From: Alphaproteobacteria bacterium | GTDB lineage: Bacteria; Pseudomonadota; Alphaproteobacteria; CAAGCB01; CAG-977 | Reading direction: 5' to 3' | Assembly: GCA_024407875.1 (NCBI GenBank) | Contig: JAKSVT010000017.1 | Coordinates: forward strand, 1-50,355 | Length of the DNA: 50,355 bases | Shown here: piece after piece, positions 24,931 through 32,877 of the stretch | Layout: each line of letters opens with the position of its first letter | How positions within the stretch are numbered: the stretch's first letter is position 1 | Made by a program: the position numbers and the translations under genes | Notes under the pieces: generated by a model | Seen by the model: the letters and a program-made list of their open reading frames with translations, nothing else | Told to the model about the DNA's origin: nothing | The model's database searches: none

Positions 24931-26821
24931 ATTTAAAGCGCCTCGTATTTGTACCAGAAATCAACCAGGTGAAAAACCAAAAGAATTTAGAAAGACATTT
25001 AAACGTTTGTGCTTTTACTTGATGAAAGTAAAGTGGACTTTGTTTGCTGTTATATTGACATCTATTATTGGTAGTTTTTCCGGGCTAATAATGATGGGAA
25101 TGCAAAAGCCTCTTATTAATAATTGTTTGCTTCCTTTTATAAAAGTTAGAAATCCTGATTTGACGAAGTTTTATAATTATATTTATATAATGGTAGCTTT
25201 GTTAATTATTGGCATAATTTGTGCGTTTTTGCAGGCAAAATTACGTATTAAAGTTGTGACATATGTTATGGCAAAAATTAGAACAGATATGTTCGCAAAG
25301 ATAGAAAGTTTAAGCTTAAGATTTTTTGATACTCACCAAAATGGTGAAATTATGAGCTTTTTTACTAATGATGTTGATACTTTACTTGCTTTACATGCTT
25401 TGCCACAGTTTATCTTATCTGTTTTAACAATATTTTTTGTTTTAACAGCGTTAATTATTATGTCTCCAATTTTGACACTTGCTGTTGTTGTTATATTGAT
25501 TTTAATGTATTTAGTTATAAAAGTGCTGTCTAAACTAAGTAGAAAATTTTATAAAAAGCAACAGGAAAATTTAAGTAAAGTTAATGGTTATGTAGAAGAA
25601 ATTGCTGCAGGAGCAAAGATTGTTAAAGTCTTTTGCCATGAAGATGAAGTTAAATCAGAATTTACTAAAAAATGTGAAGATTTAAACAATGTAGCAGCAA
25701 AAGCTGTTACATGTTCTAATATTTTGATGCCTATAGTTGGTAATTTATCTTATTTGTTAGTAATAATAATAGGATTATTGGGATCTTATTTGTTAGTAAT
25801 TGGAAAAATGGATTTAGGTTCTCTTGCCGTATTTATCCATTTTACAAGAATGTTAACAAGACCTATTGGCATGATTTCTATGCAATATAATGAAATGTTA
25901 TCAGCTTTGGCAGGGTCAGAAAGAATATTTAATTTTATTGATGAACCTGTTGTTGAAGATAAAGGCTATGTTACGCTTGTAAATGCTTCAACTGATAATG
26001 AAGGTAATATCATTGAAGTTAAAGAAAATAATAATCAATGGGCTTGGAAACATTGTCATAGTGATGGATCAATTACTTATACTAAGTTAGCAGGCAATAT
26101 TGTTTTTGAAAATGTTAATTTTGGATATGTGCCAGAAAAACAGGTTTTGTTTGATTTTAATTTAGAAGCAAAAGCAGGAAGTAAAATTGCTCTAGTCGGA
26201 CCAACAGGTGCTGGAAAGACAACTATTACAAATTTAATTAATAAATTTTATTTATTAGATGATGGAAAAATAAGATACGACGGAATAAATATAAGTAAAA
26301 TTAAAAGAAAAGATTTGCGTAAATCTATGTCTATGGTTCTTCAAGATACTCATTTGTTTACAGCCAGTGTAAAAGAAAATATTAGATATGGTAACTTAGA
26401 TGCAAGTGATGAAGATATAAAAAATGTAGCCAAGATGGCTTGTGCTGATACTTTTATTGAAAAATTACCAAATGGATATGACACAATATTAACATCTGAT
26501 GGAAGCAATTTAAGTCAAGGCCAAAAGCAATTAATTTCTATTGCGAGAGCTATGTTATCAAATCCGCCTGTTCTTGTTTTAGATGAAGCTACATCTTGTG
26601 TTGATACAACAACAGAAAAATTGATTGAAAAAGCTATGGATAATTTAATGAAGGGAAGAACAGTTTTCATAATTGCACATAGATTATCAACAGTTCGCAA
26701 TGCTGATAAAATTGTTGTAATTGAGGGCGGAAAAATAGTAGAAGAAGGAAATCATGAAGAACTTATGATGTTAAGAAAAAAATATTATTCTCTATATACT
26801 GGTGCATTTGAATTAGATTAA
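24923..26821 (+). CDS. Heterodimeric ABC exporter, catalytic subunit (Firmicutes-type)
   Basis: A 632-residue half-transporter pairing with the preceding subunit. Its Walker A is GPTGAGKTTITNLINKFY (near 425), the catalytic Glu is present (VLVLDEATSCVDT near 549), and the switch His is in IIAHRLSTVRNADK. The signature is the variant NLSQGQKQLISIARA. Together with the upstream subunit, this gives one active and one degenerate ATP site. An insertion of about 45 residues between the membrane and ATPase domains (about 345-390) contains YVTLVNAS and WAWKHCHSDGSITYTKL. This insertion and the C-terminal YTGAFELD are, from memory, characteristic of exporters of Lachnospiraceae and other Firmicutes, which suggests horizontal acquisition. 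Confidence 0.9.
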   Translation: MAKFKAPRICTRNQPGEKPKEFRKTFKRLCFYLMKVKWTLFAVILTSIIGSFSGLIMMGMQKPLINNCLLPFIKVRNPDLTKFYNYIYIMVALLIIGIICAFLQAKLRIKVVTYVMAKIRTDMFAKIESLSLRFFDTHQNGEIMSFFTNDVDTLLALHALPQFILSVLTIFFVLTALIIMSPILTLAVVVILILMYLVIKVLSKLSRKFYKKQQENLSKVNGYVEEIAAGAKIVKVFCHEDEVKSEFTKKCEDLNNVAAKAVTCSNILMPIVGNLSYLLVIIIGLLGSYLLVIGKMDLGSLAVFIHFTRMLTRPIGMISMQYNEMLSALAGSERIFNFIDEPVVEDKGYVTLVNASTDNEGNIIEVKENNNQWAWKHCHSDGSITYTKLAGNIVFENVNFGYVPEKQVLFDFNLEAKAGSKIALVGPTGAGKTTITNLINKFYLLDDGKIRYDGINISKIKRKDLRKSMSMVLQDTHLFTASVKENIRYGNLDASDEDIKNVAKMACADTFIEKLPNGYDTILTSDGSNLSQGQKQLISIARAMLSNPPVLVLDEATSCVDTTTEKLIEKAMDNLMKGRTVFIIAHRLSTVRNADKIVVIEGGKIVEEGNHEELMMLRKKYYSLYTGAFELD

Positions 26822-26832
26822 GGGTTAAAACT

Positions 26833-27477
26833 ATGGAAGATAATGCAAATTCTAGCGTTAAATATTGTGAAAAGTGTGATAAACCAATAGATATTTGTGT
26901 ATGTAGCAATGAAGAAAAAGCAAAAAATAAGGTGTTTGTTTTAATCTTACAACATCCTCAAGAGCAAGATAAGCTTTTAGGTACAGCAAAAATATTAACT
27001 GATAGATTAGAAAATTCTCAATTAGTTGTAGCTTTATCAAGACCTGGATTAAAATCTATTTTGAAAAAAGATGTAGATCCTAAAAAATGGGGTGTTCTAT
27101 ATTTAGGAGCACAAAAAGAAAAACCTATAGCATCCGGCTTATACGCATTAGATAAAAATGGTATGATTTGTCCTAATAAAGATGAAATTTTAAAGAGCTT
27201 AGAAGGAATAATTTTGCTTGATGGTTCTTGGGATCAAGCTAAGAAATTATGGTGGAGAAATCCATGGCTATTAAAGGTTAGAAGATTGGTTTTAGTTCCT
27301 GAAAAGAAATCTATGTACGGTAAGTTAAGAAAAGAACCACGTCATGAAAGTGTTTCAACTTTAGAAGCAACGGCTATGTGTCTAACTGCTTTAGGTGAAG
27401 ATAAATCAATAGAAGAAATGCTGTTGAATTCGTTTGGAAAAATGCTTGAAAAATATAAAGCTCATATTGCTAAGTAA
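26833..27477 (+). CDS. DTW-domain tRNA-uridine aminocarboxypropyltransferase
   Basis: A 214-residue protein of the DTW family (TapT-like), which adds the 3-amino-3-carboxypropyl group of SAM to uridine in tRNA (acp3U). The N-terminal zinc motif CEKCDKPIDICVC is present. VLILQHPQEQDKLLGTAKIL and LLDGSWDQAKKLW (near residue 129, the DxxW signature) are both family landmarks. RHESVSTLEATAMCL lies near the end. It follows the ABC exporter by 11 bases and is the last gene of this run. The family function is established for E. coli TapT. The target base here is inferred. Confidence 0.88.
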   Translation: MEDNANSSVKYCEKCDKPIDICVCSNEEKAKNKVFVLILQHPQEQDKLLGTAKILTDRLENSQLVVALSRPGLKSILKKDVDPKKWGVLYLGAQKEKPIASGLYALDKNGMICPNKDEILKSLEGIILLDGSWDQAKKLWWRNPWLLKVRRLVLVPEKKSMYGKLRKEPRHESVSTLEATAMCLTALGEDKSIEEMLLNSFGKMLEKYKAHIAK

Positions 27478-27513
27478 ACTCTAAGCATTGAACGTATTTT
27501 AAAATTGTATTAT

Positions 27514-27587
27514 ACGACAAAAGCTGTCGTAAAATCGAGAAAATCGTCAAAAAAAATGGTTGACAATTTTATATATAAGAATAAATT
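27514..27587 (+). promoter_or_regulatory. Near-consensus promoter with upstream inverted repeat
   Basis: TTGACA (27560-27565) is a perfect -35, followed after 16 bases by TAAATT (27582-27587). Upstream, TACGACA-AAAGC-TGTCGTA (27513-27531) is a 7-base inverted repeat that lacks a T-tract, so it is more likely an operator than a terminator. The 177-base gap also includes a 67-base leader before the ATP-grasp ATG. Confidence 0.55.
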
Positions 27588-27654
27588 GATTTTATCCCGA
27601 AAAGACTAAGGGAAAGAATATATATTTTAAAACTAAAAACATTGGAGTTCTTAA

Positions 27655-28839
27655 ATGAATTTCGTATTTATTTCACCGCATTTTCCATCACATTATGCGA
27701 ATTTTGCGGACCGCCTACACAAAATGGGCGTAAATGTATTAGGAATCGCTGATGCTTCATATGATTCCTTAGCTCCAGGATTAAAAGAATCATTAACAGA
27801 ATATTATCGTGTAAACGATATGGAAAACTACGACGAAGTAATGCGTGCAGTAGCATATTTTACACATAAATATGGAAAGATTGATGTTCTTGAATCATTC
27901 AACGAATATTGGTTGGAATTGGATGCTAAATTACGTACAGATTTCAATATTGAAGGAACAAAGTATCCAGAAGTATTAGAAAGCAAACGTAAATATTTGA
28001 TGAAAAGTCATTTTGAAAAAGCAGGAGTTCCATCTGCACGTTGCCACTTAGTTACAACACGTGAAGAAGGTGCAAAATTTGTTGCTGAAGTTGGATATCC
28101 TGTATTCGTAAAACCTGATATCGGTGTTGGTGCATATGCTTCTTACAAAATTAAGAATGAAGAAGAATTTAATGCATTTTACGATAATTATCCATCTGTT
28201 CCATATGTTATGGAAGAATTCGTTGATGGATTAATCGTAACATTCGATGGTATTTGTGATTATAATAATGAACCTATTTTTATTACAAATCACGTATTCC
28301 CAGACAATGTTGCTGACACTGTAAATAACAAAACAGACTTATTCTATTTCTCAAATCGTGTAATCGATCCAAAGTTAATGGAAGCTGGTAAAGCTGTTGT
28401 TAAATCATTTAATACAAAAGCTAGATTCTTCCATTTTGAGTTCTTCAAATTAAATAGCGCTAAAAAAGGCTTGGGTAAGAAGGGCGATTATGTAGCTTTG
28501 GAAGTTAATATGCGTCCACCTGGTGGTTGCATGCCTGAATTGATGAACTATGAACATGATACAGACGTATATCAAATTTACGCTGATATGATTGTTCATA
28601 ATAAGTTGTATCAATCAACAGAAAAGAAATATGTAGGTATTTATTGCGGTCGTAATGATGCTTATAACTATGTTCATACTCATGAAGAAATTTGTGAAAA
28701 ATATGGTTATAACTTAATGATGTCAACACGTGTTGACGAAATCTTTAGTGCAGTAATGGGCAATACAATGTACTTGTTACGTGCAGAAGATCAAAAGACT
28801 GCAGAAGAAATAGCTAAGTTTATTCAGGAAAAATGCTAA
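27655..28839 (+). CDS. ATP-grasp carboxylate ligase of unknown substrate
   Basis: A 394-residue cytoplasmic enzyme with the ATP-grasp fold. Residues 110-160 show MKSHFEKAGVPSARCHLVTT followed by YPVFVKPDIGVGAY, the ATP-binding lobe. EEFVDGLIVTFDG follows, and the metal-binding ALEVNMRPPGGCMPELM lies near 280-296. ATP-grasp ligases activate a carboxylate as acyl-phosphate and join it to an amine or thiol. The substrate is unknown. The gene uses the near-consensus promoter upstream and overlaps the following esterase gene (TAATG), implying a two-enzyme pathway: ligation plus hydrolysis or transfer. Codon choice looks like that of a well-expressed gene. Confidence 0.82.
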   Translation: MNFVFISPHFPSHYANFADRLHKMGVNVLGIADASYDSLAPGLKESLTEYYRVNDMENYDEVMRAVAYFTHKYGKIDVLESFNEYWLELDAKLRTDFNIEGTKYPEVLESKRKYLMKSHFEKAGVPSARCHLVTTREEGAKFVAEVGYPVFVKPDIGVGAYASYKIKNEEEFNAFYDNYPSVPYVMEEFVDGLIVTFDGICDYNNEPIFITNHVFPDNVADTVNNKTDLFYFSNRVIDPKLMEAGKAVVKSFNTKARFFHFEFFKLNSAKKGLGKKGDYVALEVNMRPPGGCMPELMNYEHDTDVYQIYADMIVHNKLYQSTEKKYVGIYCGRNDAYNYVHTHEEICEKYGYNLMMSTRVDEIFSAVMGNTMYLLRAEDQKTAEEIAKFIQEKC

Positions 28840-29588
28840 TGAACGTAGAATATATTAAGGATTATAGTCCATCTCTTGGCCGTGATATGAAATTAAAAGT
28901 ATTCGGTCATGCAGGTAAACCAGCTATTGTTTTCCCATCACAATGCGGACGCTTCTACGAATATGAAGATTTCGGTATGATTAATGCCGCTCGTGATTTC
29001 ATTGAAGCAGGAAAAATTCAATTTTTCTGTATTGATGGTCTCGATTGGGAAACTTTTGTAAATGGTGGATGGCCAGGCGATCGTTTGTATCGTTTTGAAC
29101 AATATTTTAACTATGTAACAGAGGAAGTTGTTCCTTGGGCATTAGATTATAATGCTTATTGTTCAAATTATCGTTCAGGTGGTTGTTTAGCAACAGGTTG
29201 TTCTATGGGTGCTTTGCATTCAGCAAACTTCTTCTTCCGTCGTCCAGATATCTTTGATGCTGTTTTAGCTCAAAGTGGATTATATAGTTGCCGTTCATTC
29301 TTCGGGCGTGATTGCCGAGAAGATGGTGTATATTTCAATTCACCAATTGAATATTTACCAAACATGAATGATGAAGATACATTGAACCTTTATCGTCGTG
29401 CAAATATCATAATTTCCAACGGACAAGGCGCATGGGAACATGAATGTTTAAGAGATACTCGTAAATTACAAAGTATCTTAGAATATAAAGGTGTTCCTGC
29501 TTGGTTTGATTATTGGGGTCATGATATGCCACATGATTGGCCAACATGGCGTAAACAATTGCCGTATTTCTTAGGACACTTGTTATAA
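28839..29588 (+). CDS. Alpha/beta-hydrolase of the esterase-D-like family, partner of ATP-grasp
   Basis: A 249-residue cytoplasmic hydrolase. The start at 28839 (overlapping the upstream TAA as TAATG) is preferred over an ATG two codons earlier. The nucleophile elbow is ATGCSMGALHSANFFFRRP (GxSxG, Ser near residue 120), and the catalytic His is expected in YWGHDMPHDWPTWRKQ near the C-terminus. The sequence belongs with uncharacterised COG4947-like esterases. Its tight coupling to an ATP-grasp ligase gene suggests the two enzymes act on the same small molecule. There is no signal peptide. A tRNA gene follows 6 bases after the stop. Confidence 0.82.
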   Translation: MNVEYIKDYSPSLGRDMKLKVFGHAGKPAIVFPSQCGRFYEYEDFGMINAARDFIEAGKIQFFCIDGLDWETFVNGGWPGDRLYRFEQYFNYVTEEVVPWALDYNAYCSNYRSGGCLATGCSMGALHSANFFFRRPDIFDAVLAQSGLYSCRSFFGRDCREDGVYFNSPIEYLPNMNDEDTLNLYRRANIIISNGQGAWEHECLRDTRKLQSILEYKGVPAWFDYWGHDMPHDWPTWRKQLPYFLGHLL

Positions 29589-29594
29589 TTTACA

Positions 29595-29671
29595 GTCTCC
29601 GTAGCTCAACCGGATAGAGCGCAAGTTTCCTAAACTTGAGGCTGTGAGTTCGATTCTCGCCGGGGACACCA
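29595..29671 (+). tRNA. tRNA-Arg (anticodon CCU)
   Basis: A complete cloverleaf of 77 bases including encoded CCA. The acceptor stem GTCTCCG pairs with CGGGGAC (one T-G wobble). The D stem is GCTC/GAGC. The anticodon stem CAAGT/ACTTG closes a seven-base loop TTCCTAA with CCT at the centre. The T arm GTGAG-TTCGATT-CTCGC is standard. It reads AGG codons. It begins 6 bases after the esterase stop and may be processed from the same transcript. Confidence 0.93.
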
Positions 29672-29717
29672 ACTCATACCTTAAAGCTTATTTGGTTTGA
29701 TTTGGATAGTAATATTG

Positions 29718-29770
29718 ATGCTCTAAACAAGCAATTTAGTGATTGTGAGTTTAGAGCATTTTTATTTTTT
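29718..29770 (+). terminator. Rho-independent terminator after tRNA-Arg
   Basis: ATGCTCTAAAC (29718-29728) pairs perfectly with GTTTAGAGCAT (29749-29759), and an inner CAAT/ATTG pair extends the hairpin. TTTTTATTTTTTT follows. Confidence 0.8.
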
Positions 29771-29786
29771 TGCGAATTTGTCAGAG

Positions 29787-29829
29787 AATTTCGAGATTTG
29801 TTTGACTCGAAATTTTTTTTGTCTATAAT
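29787..29829 (+). promoter_or_regulatory. Second hairpin overlapping the promoter of the HAD phosphatase gene
   Basis: AATTTCGAG (29787-29795) pairs with CTCGAAATT (29806-29814) around a 10-base loop and is followed by eight T. A -35-like TTGACT (29803-29808) lies inside its loop and right arm, and TATAAT (29824-29829) follows at a 15-base spacing. It may be a back-up terminator, an operator, or both. Confidence 0.45.
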
Positions 29830-29859
29830 TATAGAAAAAATTAAGGAAGGTTTTTTGCT

Positions 29860-30987
29860 ATGGATAGTAAATCTCGTCAAAATTTATTTAACTTACTAAG
29901 AAATGCTTCAAGAGAACCTATTTCTGTATTTACAGATTTAGATATGACTTCTTGTGAAGAGGGTAATAAGAAATTTGCTGAGCAAAATAAGGAAACTATG
30001 GGTGTTGATAAATGCTATATGAATCCTGATATTGCTCAATCTTTAACAAAATTACCTGAATATGGTTGTGATTATTATATAGTAACCGGAAGACATTGGT
30101 CTGATTTTCGTGAAAATGATCTAACAGGAGAAAAAATACCAGACGGAGCTTTTCATGATTTGTTAGGTGGAGCTAAAGCTTTTGAAAATGCAAATGTTGT
30201 TGCAGGACATGGGCGTTTAGTTGTTGAAGAAGGAAAGACAAAGGTTTTACATCGTAGTAATGCTACAGATGAAGAAGTTTTAAAAGAACAAAAATTTGAA
30301 CGTTATATTGGTGAAAATGTTCTTAAACTTAAAAAAGAATTGTTTGAAAAATGGCCTGAAAGTAAAGGCGTTATTTTAGCTGAATATAAAAAGCACTTAT
30401 CGTATATTAATGTTTCAGAATATCAAAAATTAGATCCTAAAGCTGGCGAAGCTATGGCTAAATTTGTTGATAAGAAAATGCAATCTTTTATGAATGATGA
30501 AAATGCTCCAGAAAATCCAAATGGTGCTTTAATGTATTGTGTCGAGCCTACTGGATCAATGGAAGTTAGATCAAAAAATCAAAGTAAACGTAACGGATTA
30601 GAACAATCAGGATTTTTACAAAAAGCCTATGATAGAGGTGGATTAGTTTTAGTTATGGGTGATAGTTTAGGAAAGAACGGAACAGATAGAGATATGGTTT
30701 CTTGTGTTCGTGATTTCTTTAATGAACGTGGTGCTGGCGATAGAGTTGTTGTTATGCATGTTCAAAATAGTCCAGAAAAAAAACTTACTGATGTAAAGGA
30801 TCCATGTTATCCAGATATAGCTTTTGAAAATGTAGATGAATTAGGCAAAGCTTTAAAATTAATTTCTGGCCAAGCTAAAGTTCGTTATGATTGTAGAGAT
30901 GTTTTAGCTCAAGAACCTCCAAAGCCTAAGAAGAGAACCTCATTAACATATTGGTCTCAATTAAATAATCCAAGAGGCTCTAGATAG
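29860..30987 (+). CDS. HAD-superfamily phosphatase, OtsB (trehalose-6-phosphate phosphatase)-like
   Basis: A 375-residue cytoplasmic protein with the four HAD motifs in OtsB-like form. Motif I is FTDLDMTSCEE (Asp26 nucleophile, Asp28). Motif II is IVTGRHWSDF. The Lys motif lies in SMEVRSKNQSKRNGLEQSG, and motif IV is VLVMGDSLGKNGTDRDMV. The last resembles the GDDxTDxxMF motif of trehalose-phosphate phosphatases. It is longer than typical OtsB (about 260), the extra part being a cap-like segment around residues 130-230 and a basic, Pro-rich tail. No OtsA synthase is nearby, so the substrate is open. The ribosome-binding site AAGGAAGG is strong. Confidence 0.72.
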   Translation: MDSKSRQNLFNLLRNASREPISVFTDLDMTSCEEGNKKFAEQNKETMGVDKCYMNPDIAQSLTKLPEYGCDYYIVTGRHWSDFRENDLTGEKIPDGAFHDLLGGAKAFENANVVAGHGRLVVEEGKTKVLHRSNATDEEVLKEQKFERYIGENVLKLKKELFEKWPESKGVILAEYKKHLSYINVSEYQKLDPKAGEAMAKFVDKKMQSFMNDENAPENPNGALMYCVEPTGSMEVRSKNQSKRNGLEQSGFLQKAYDRGGLVLVMGDSLGKNGTDRDMVSCVRDFFNERGAGDRVVVMHVQNSPEKKLTDVKDPCYPDIAFENVDELGKALKLISGQAKVRYDCRDVLAQEPPKPKKRTSLTYWSQLNNPRGSR

Positions 30988-30994
30988 TTTATAA

Positions 30995-31501
30995 ATGGAA
31001 TTTCTTATTGTTTTTGTAATATTTTTAATTTTTGTAGCACCACTCTTAATTGCTAGTAAAAGAGGTCTTACAAAGAAACAAAGATTTATAATTTTTGTTT
31101 TGTCTGTTTTCCCGCCTTTTTATATACTAGCATTGGCATTATCATTATTTATAAATGAAGATTTTTCTTTTAAAAAAATTGAGATTTTTTTTAATAAAGC
31201 AAAAGAAATTAATAATGATAAAAATTTATCTTCAAAAGAAAAACAAGAAATTTTGTTAAGAGAAATAAAAGAATTTATAAATCCTGCTTTCTTTAAATTC
31301 CTTTTGGGACATTATGTCAATCATAAGAGGATTACTAAAGTAGATTATTATAATTCTAAAAGTGATGATTCATATTCTAAATATGAGGATTTTGATGAAA
31401 GTACGAGCGCTGTTGAACGTCCTAAAACTTCATCAAATGTATTATTAATCATATTCATTATATTGGTAATAATAGGTGTATATTTTATTTGTTTCAAATA
31501 A
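30995..31501 (+). CDS. Small membrane protein of unknown function
   Basis: A 168-residue protein with membrane segments at about 2-20, 31-52 and 148-167. Between them is a charged cytoplasmic or periplasmic region rich in Lys, Asp and Ser (NNDKNLSSKEKQEILLREIK, then YYNSKSDDSYSKYEDFDE). I recognise no family. It starts 7 bases after the HAD phosphatase gene and is probably co-transcribed with it. It ends 30 bases from the convergent DUF4143 ATPase gene. Confidence 0.55.
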   Translation: MEFLIVFVIFLIFVAPLLIASKRGLTKKQRFIIFVLSVFPPFYILALALSLFINEDFSFKKIEIFFNKAKEINNDKNLSSKEKQEILLREIKEFINPAFFKFLLGHYVNHKRITKVDYYNSKSDDSYSKYEDFDESTSAVERPKTSSNVLLIIFIILVIIGVYFICFK

Positions 31502-31531
31502 TTTTGAATAAGCTAAATTTTTGCTGAATTG

Positions 31532-32734
31532 CTATATATAACTAATTGGGATTATATACACATCTTTATTTAAAGGAATAAATTTATCGCTTAAGCATAA
31601 AATTGCTCCTACACCTTTTTTCTTTTCATCTATTAATTTAAAATTTTTTGCCATTGACAAATTAGGTGTTGCTGTTTGTTTAATTTCGATCGGATAAACC
31701 TTTCCATTTTCTTCTAAAACAACATCTATTTCGTTTTTATTACTTGTTCTTAAATAGTAAATATTTGGCGTTCTCCCATTGTGAATATAACTTTTTATAA
31801 TTTCAGATACCGCATAAGTTTCTATAAAAGCTCCACTTAAATAACTATTCATAAGCATTTCAGTATCATTTATGCCACATAAATATGAGCATAGTCCTGT
31901 ATCCATAAAATATATTTTAGGAGATTTGGTTAATCGTTTATTGATATTGTTTTCAAAATATGGCTGTAAGAGATAAATTATTCCTAATGTTTGTAATATC
32001 CCTATCCAAGCTTTTGCAGTGTTTGGAGCAATATCTGCATCTTTTGCTATATCAGCATAATTTAATACCTGAGATGTTCTACTAGCTAATATTTTTATAA
32101 ATCTTGTAAATATTGTTTCGTCTTCTAATTTAATAATGTCTTTTATGTCTCTTAACAAATATGTATCTTTGTATGATTTATAATAAAGTTCACGATTTGT
32201 TAAACCATCAAACAATTGAGGGTATGATCCTTTAATAATATTTTTAAAAATTTCTTTTGCTGTAAATGTTTGTCTTTTAGTTTGTAAATCAATATCAGGA
32301 ATAAAAGCTGGTCTTGTTGCATTTTTAAGCTTTTCTGCTTGAGATAATCCTTGTAAATCTAATACAGCAACTCTTCCAGCAAGACTTTCTGAGACATTTT
32401 TCATTAAACTAAATTTATGTGAACCTGTAAGCCAGAACAAACCTTTTTCACTAGAATTATCTACAATTTTTTTTATGTATGAAAATAATTCAGGAGCTTT
32501 TTGTACCTCATCTATTAATAAAGGAGGTGTATAAATTTGAAAAAATAAATTTGGATCATTTTTAGCTAAAGACAATATATCAATATCATCCAAGCTTATT
32601 TTTTTTCGATTTTGTTCTATTATGTTATCAAATAAAGTAGATTTGCCAACTTGTCTTGGTCCTGTTAACATAACAACTTTAAAAGTCTTGGTTGCTTCTT
32701 TTACAATGTTTGAAATAGTTCGTTCATAATACAT
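31532..32734 (-). CDS. AAA ATPase with DUF4143 domain
   Basis: A 400-residue protein of a widespread accessory family. The Walker A is TGPRQVGKST (residues 24-33), the Walker B is LLIDEVQKAPELF, and sensor-1 is LTGSHKFSLM. The C-terminal DUF4143 domain carries the IYFMDTGLCSYL segment and NEIDVVLEENGKVYPIEIKQ, which resembles a PD-(D/E)xK nuclease core. A winged-helix segment around residues 215-245 (LNYADIAKDADIAPNTAKAW) lies between them. The cellular role of the family is not established; it is common in mobile and variable regions. It is divergent from the AlbA_2 regulator gene. Confidence 0.82.
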   Translation of the reverse strand: MYYERTISNIVKEATKTFKVVMLTGPRQVGKSTLFDNIIEQNRKKISLDDIDILSLAKNDPNLFFQIYTPPLLIDEVQKAPELFSYIKKIVDNSSEKGLFWLTGSHKFSLMKNVSESLAGRVAVLDLQGLSQAEKLKNATRPAFIPDIDLQTKRQTFTAKEIFKNIIKGSYPQLFDGLTNRELYYKSYKDTYLLRDIKDIIKLEDETIFTRFIKILASRTSQVLNYADIAKDADIAPNTAKAWIGILQTLGIIYLLQPYFENNINKRLTKSPKIYFMDTGLCSYLCGINDTEMLMNSYLSGAFIETYAVSEIIKSYIHNGRTPNIYYLRTSNKNEIDVVLEENGKVYPIEIKQTATPNLSMAKNFKLIDEKKKGVGAILCLSDKFIPLNKDVYIIPISYI

Positions 32735-32796
32735 GGATTTGTTTCTCCTTTAAATAAGGATTTTATTATATTGTAAACAAAAATTCAATATGTTTT

Positions 32797-32821
32797 ATGC
32801 AAATATGCAATGATATTGCAT
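32797..32821. promoter_or_regulatory. Three ATGCAA elements between divergent accessory genes
   Basis: ATGCAA occurs at 32797-32802 and 32805-32810 as a direct repeat 8 bases apart. An inverted TTGCAT at 32816-32821 makes ATGCAA-TGATA-TTGCAT a dyad. The 143-base gap holds the promoters of both divergent genes, so a binding site for the adjacent HTH regulator is likely. Confidence 0.4.
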
Positions 32822-32877
32822 TTTTACATAAAAAATTGTTTTAGATATAGTTATTTTTTAAAAAAAGGAAAAATAAT

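Noticed and set aside
27513-27531. Hairpin as terminator of the DTW gene
   Set aside because: No T-tract follows on the forward strand; AAAAT comes next, and a TTGACA promoter lies just downstream, so an operator is more likely.
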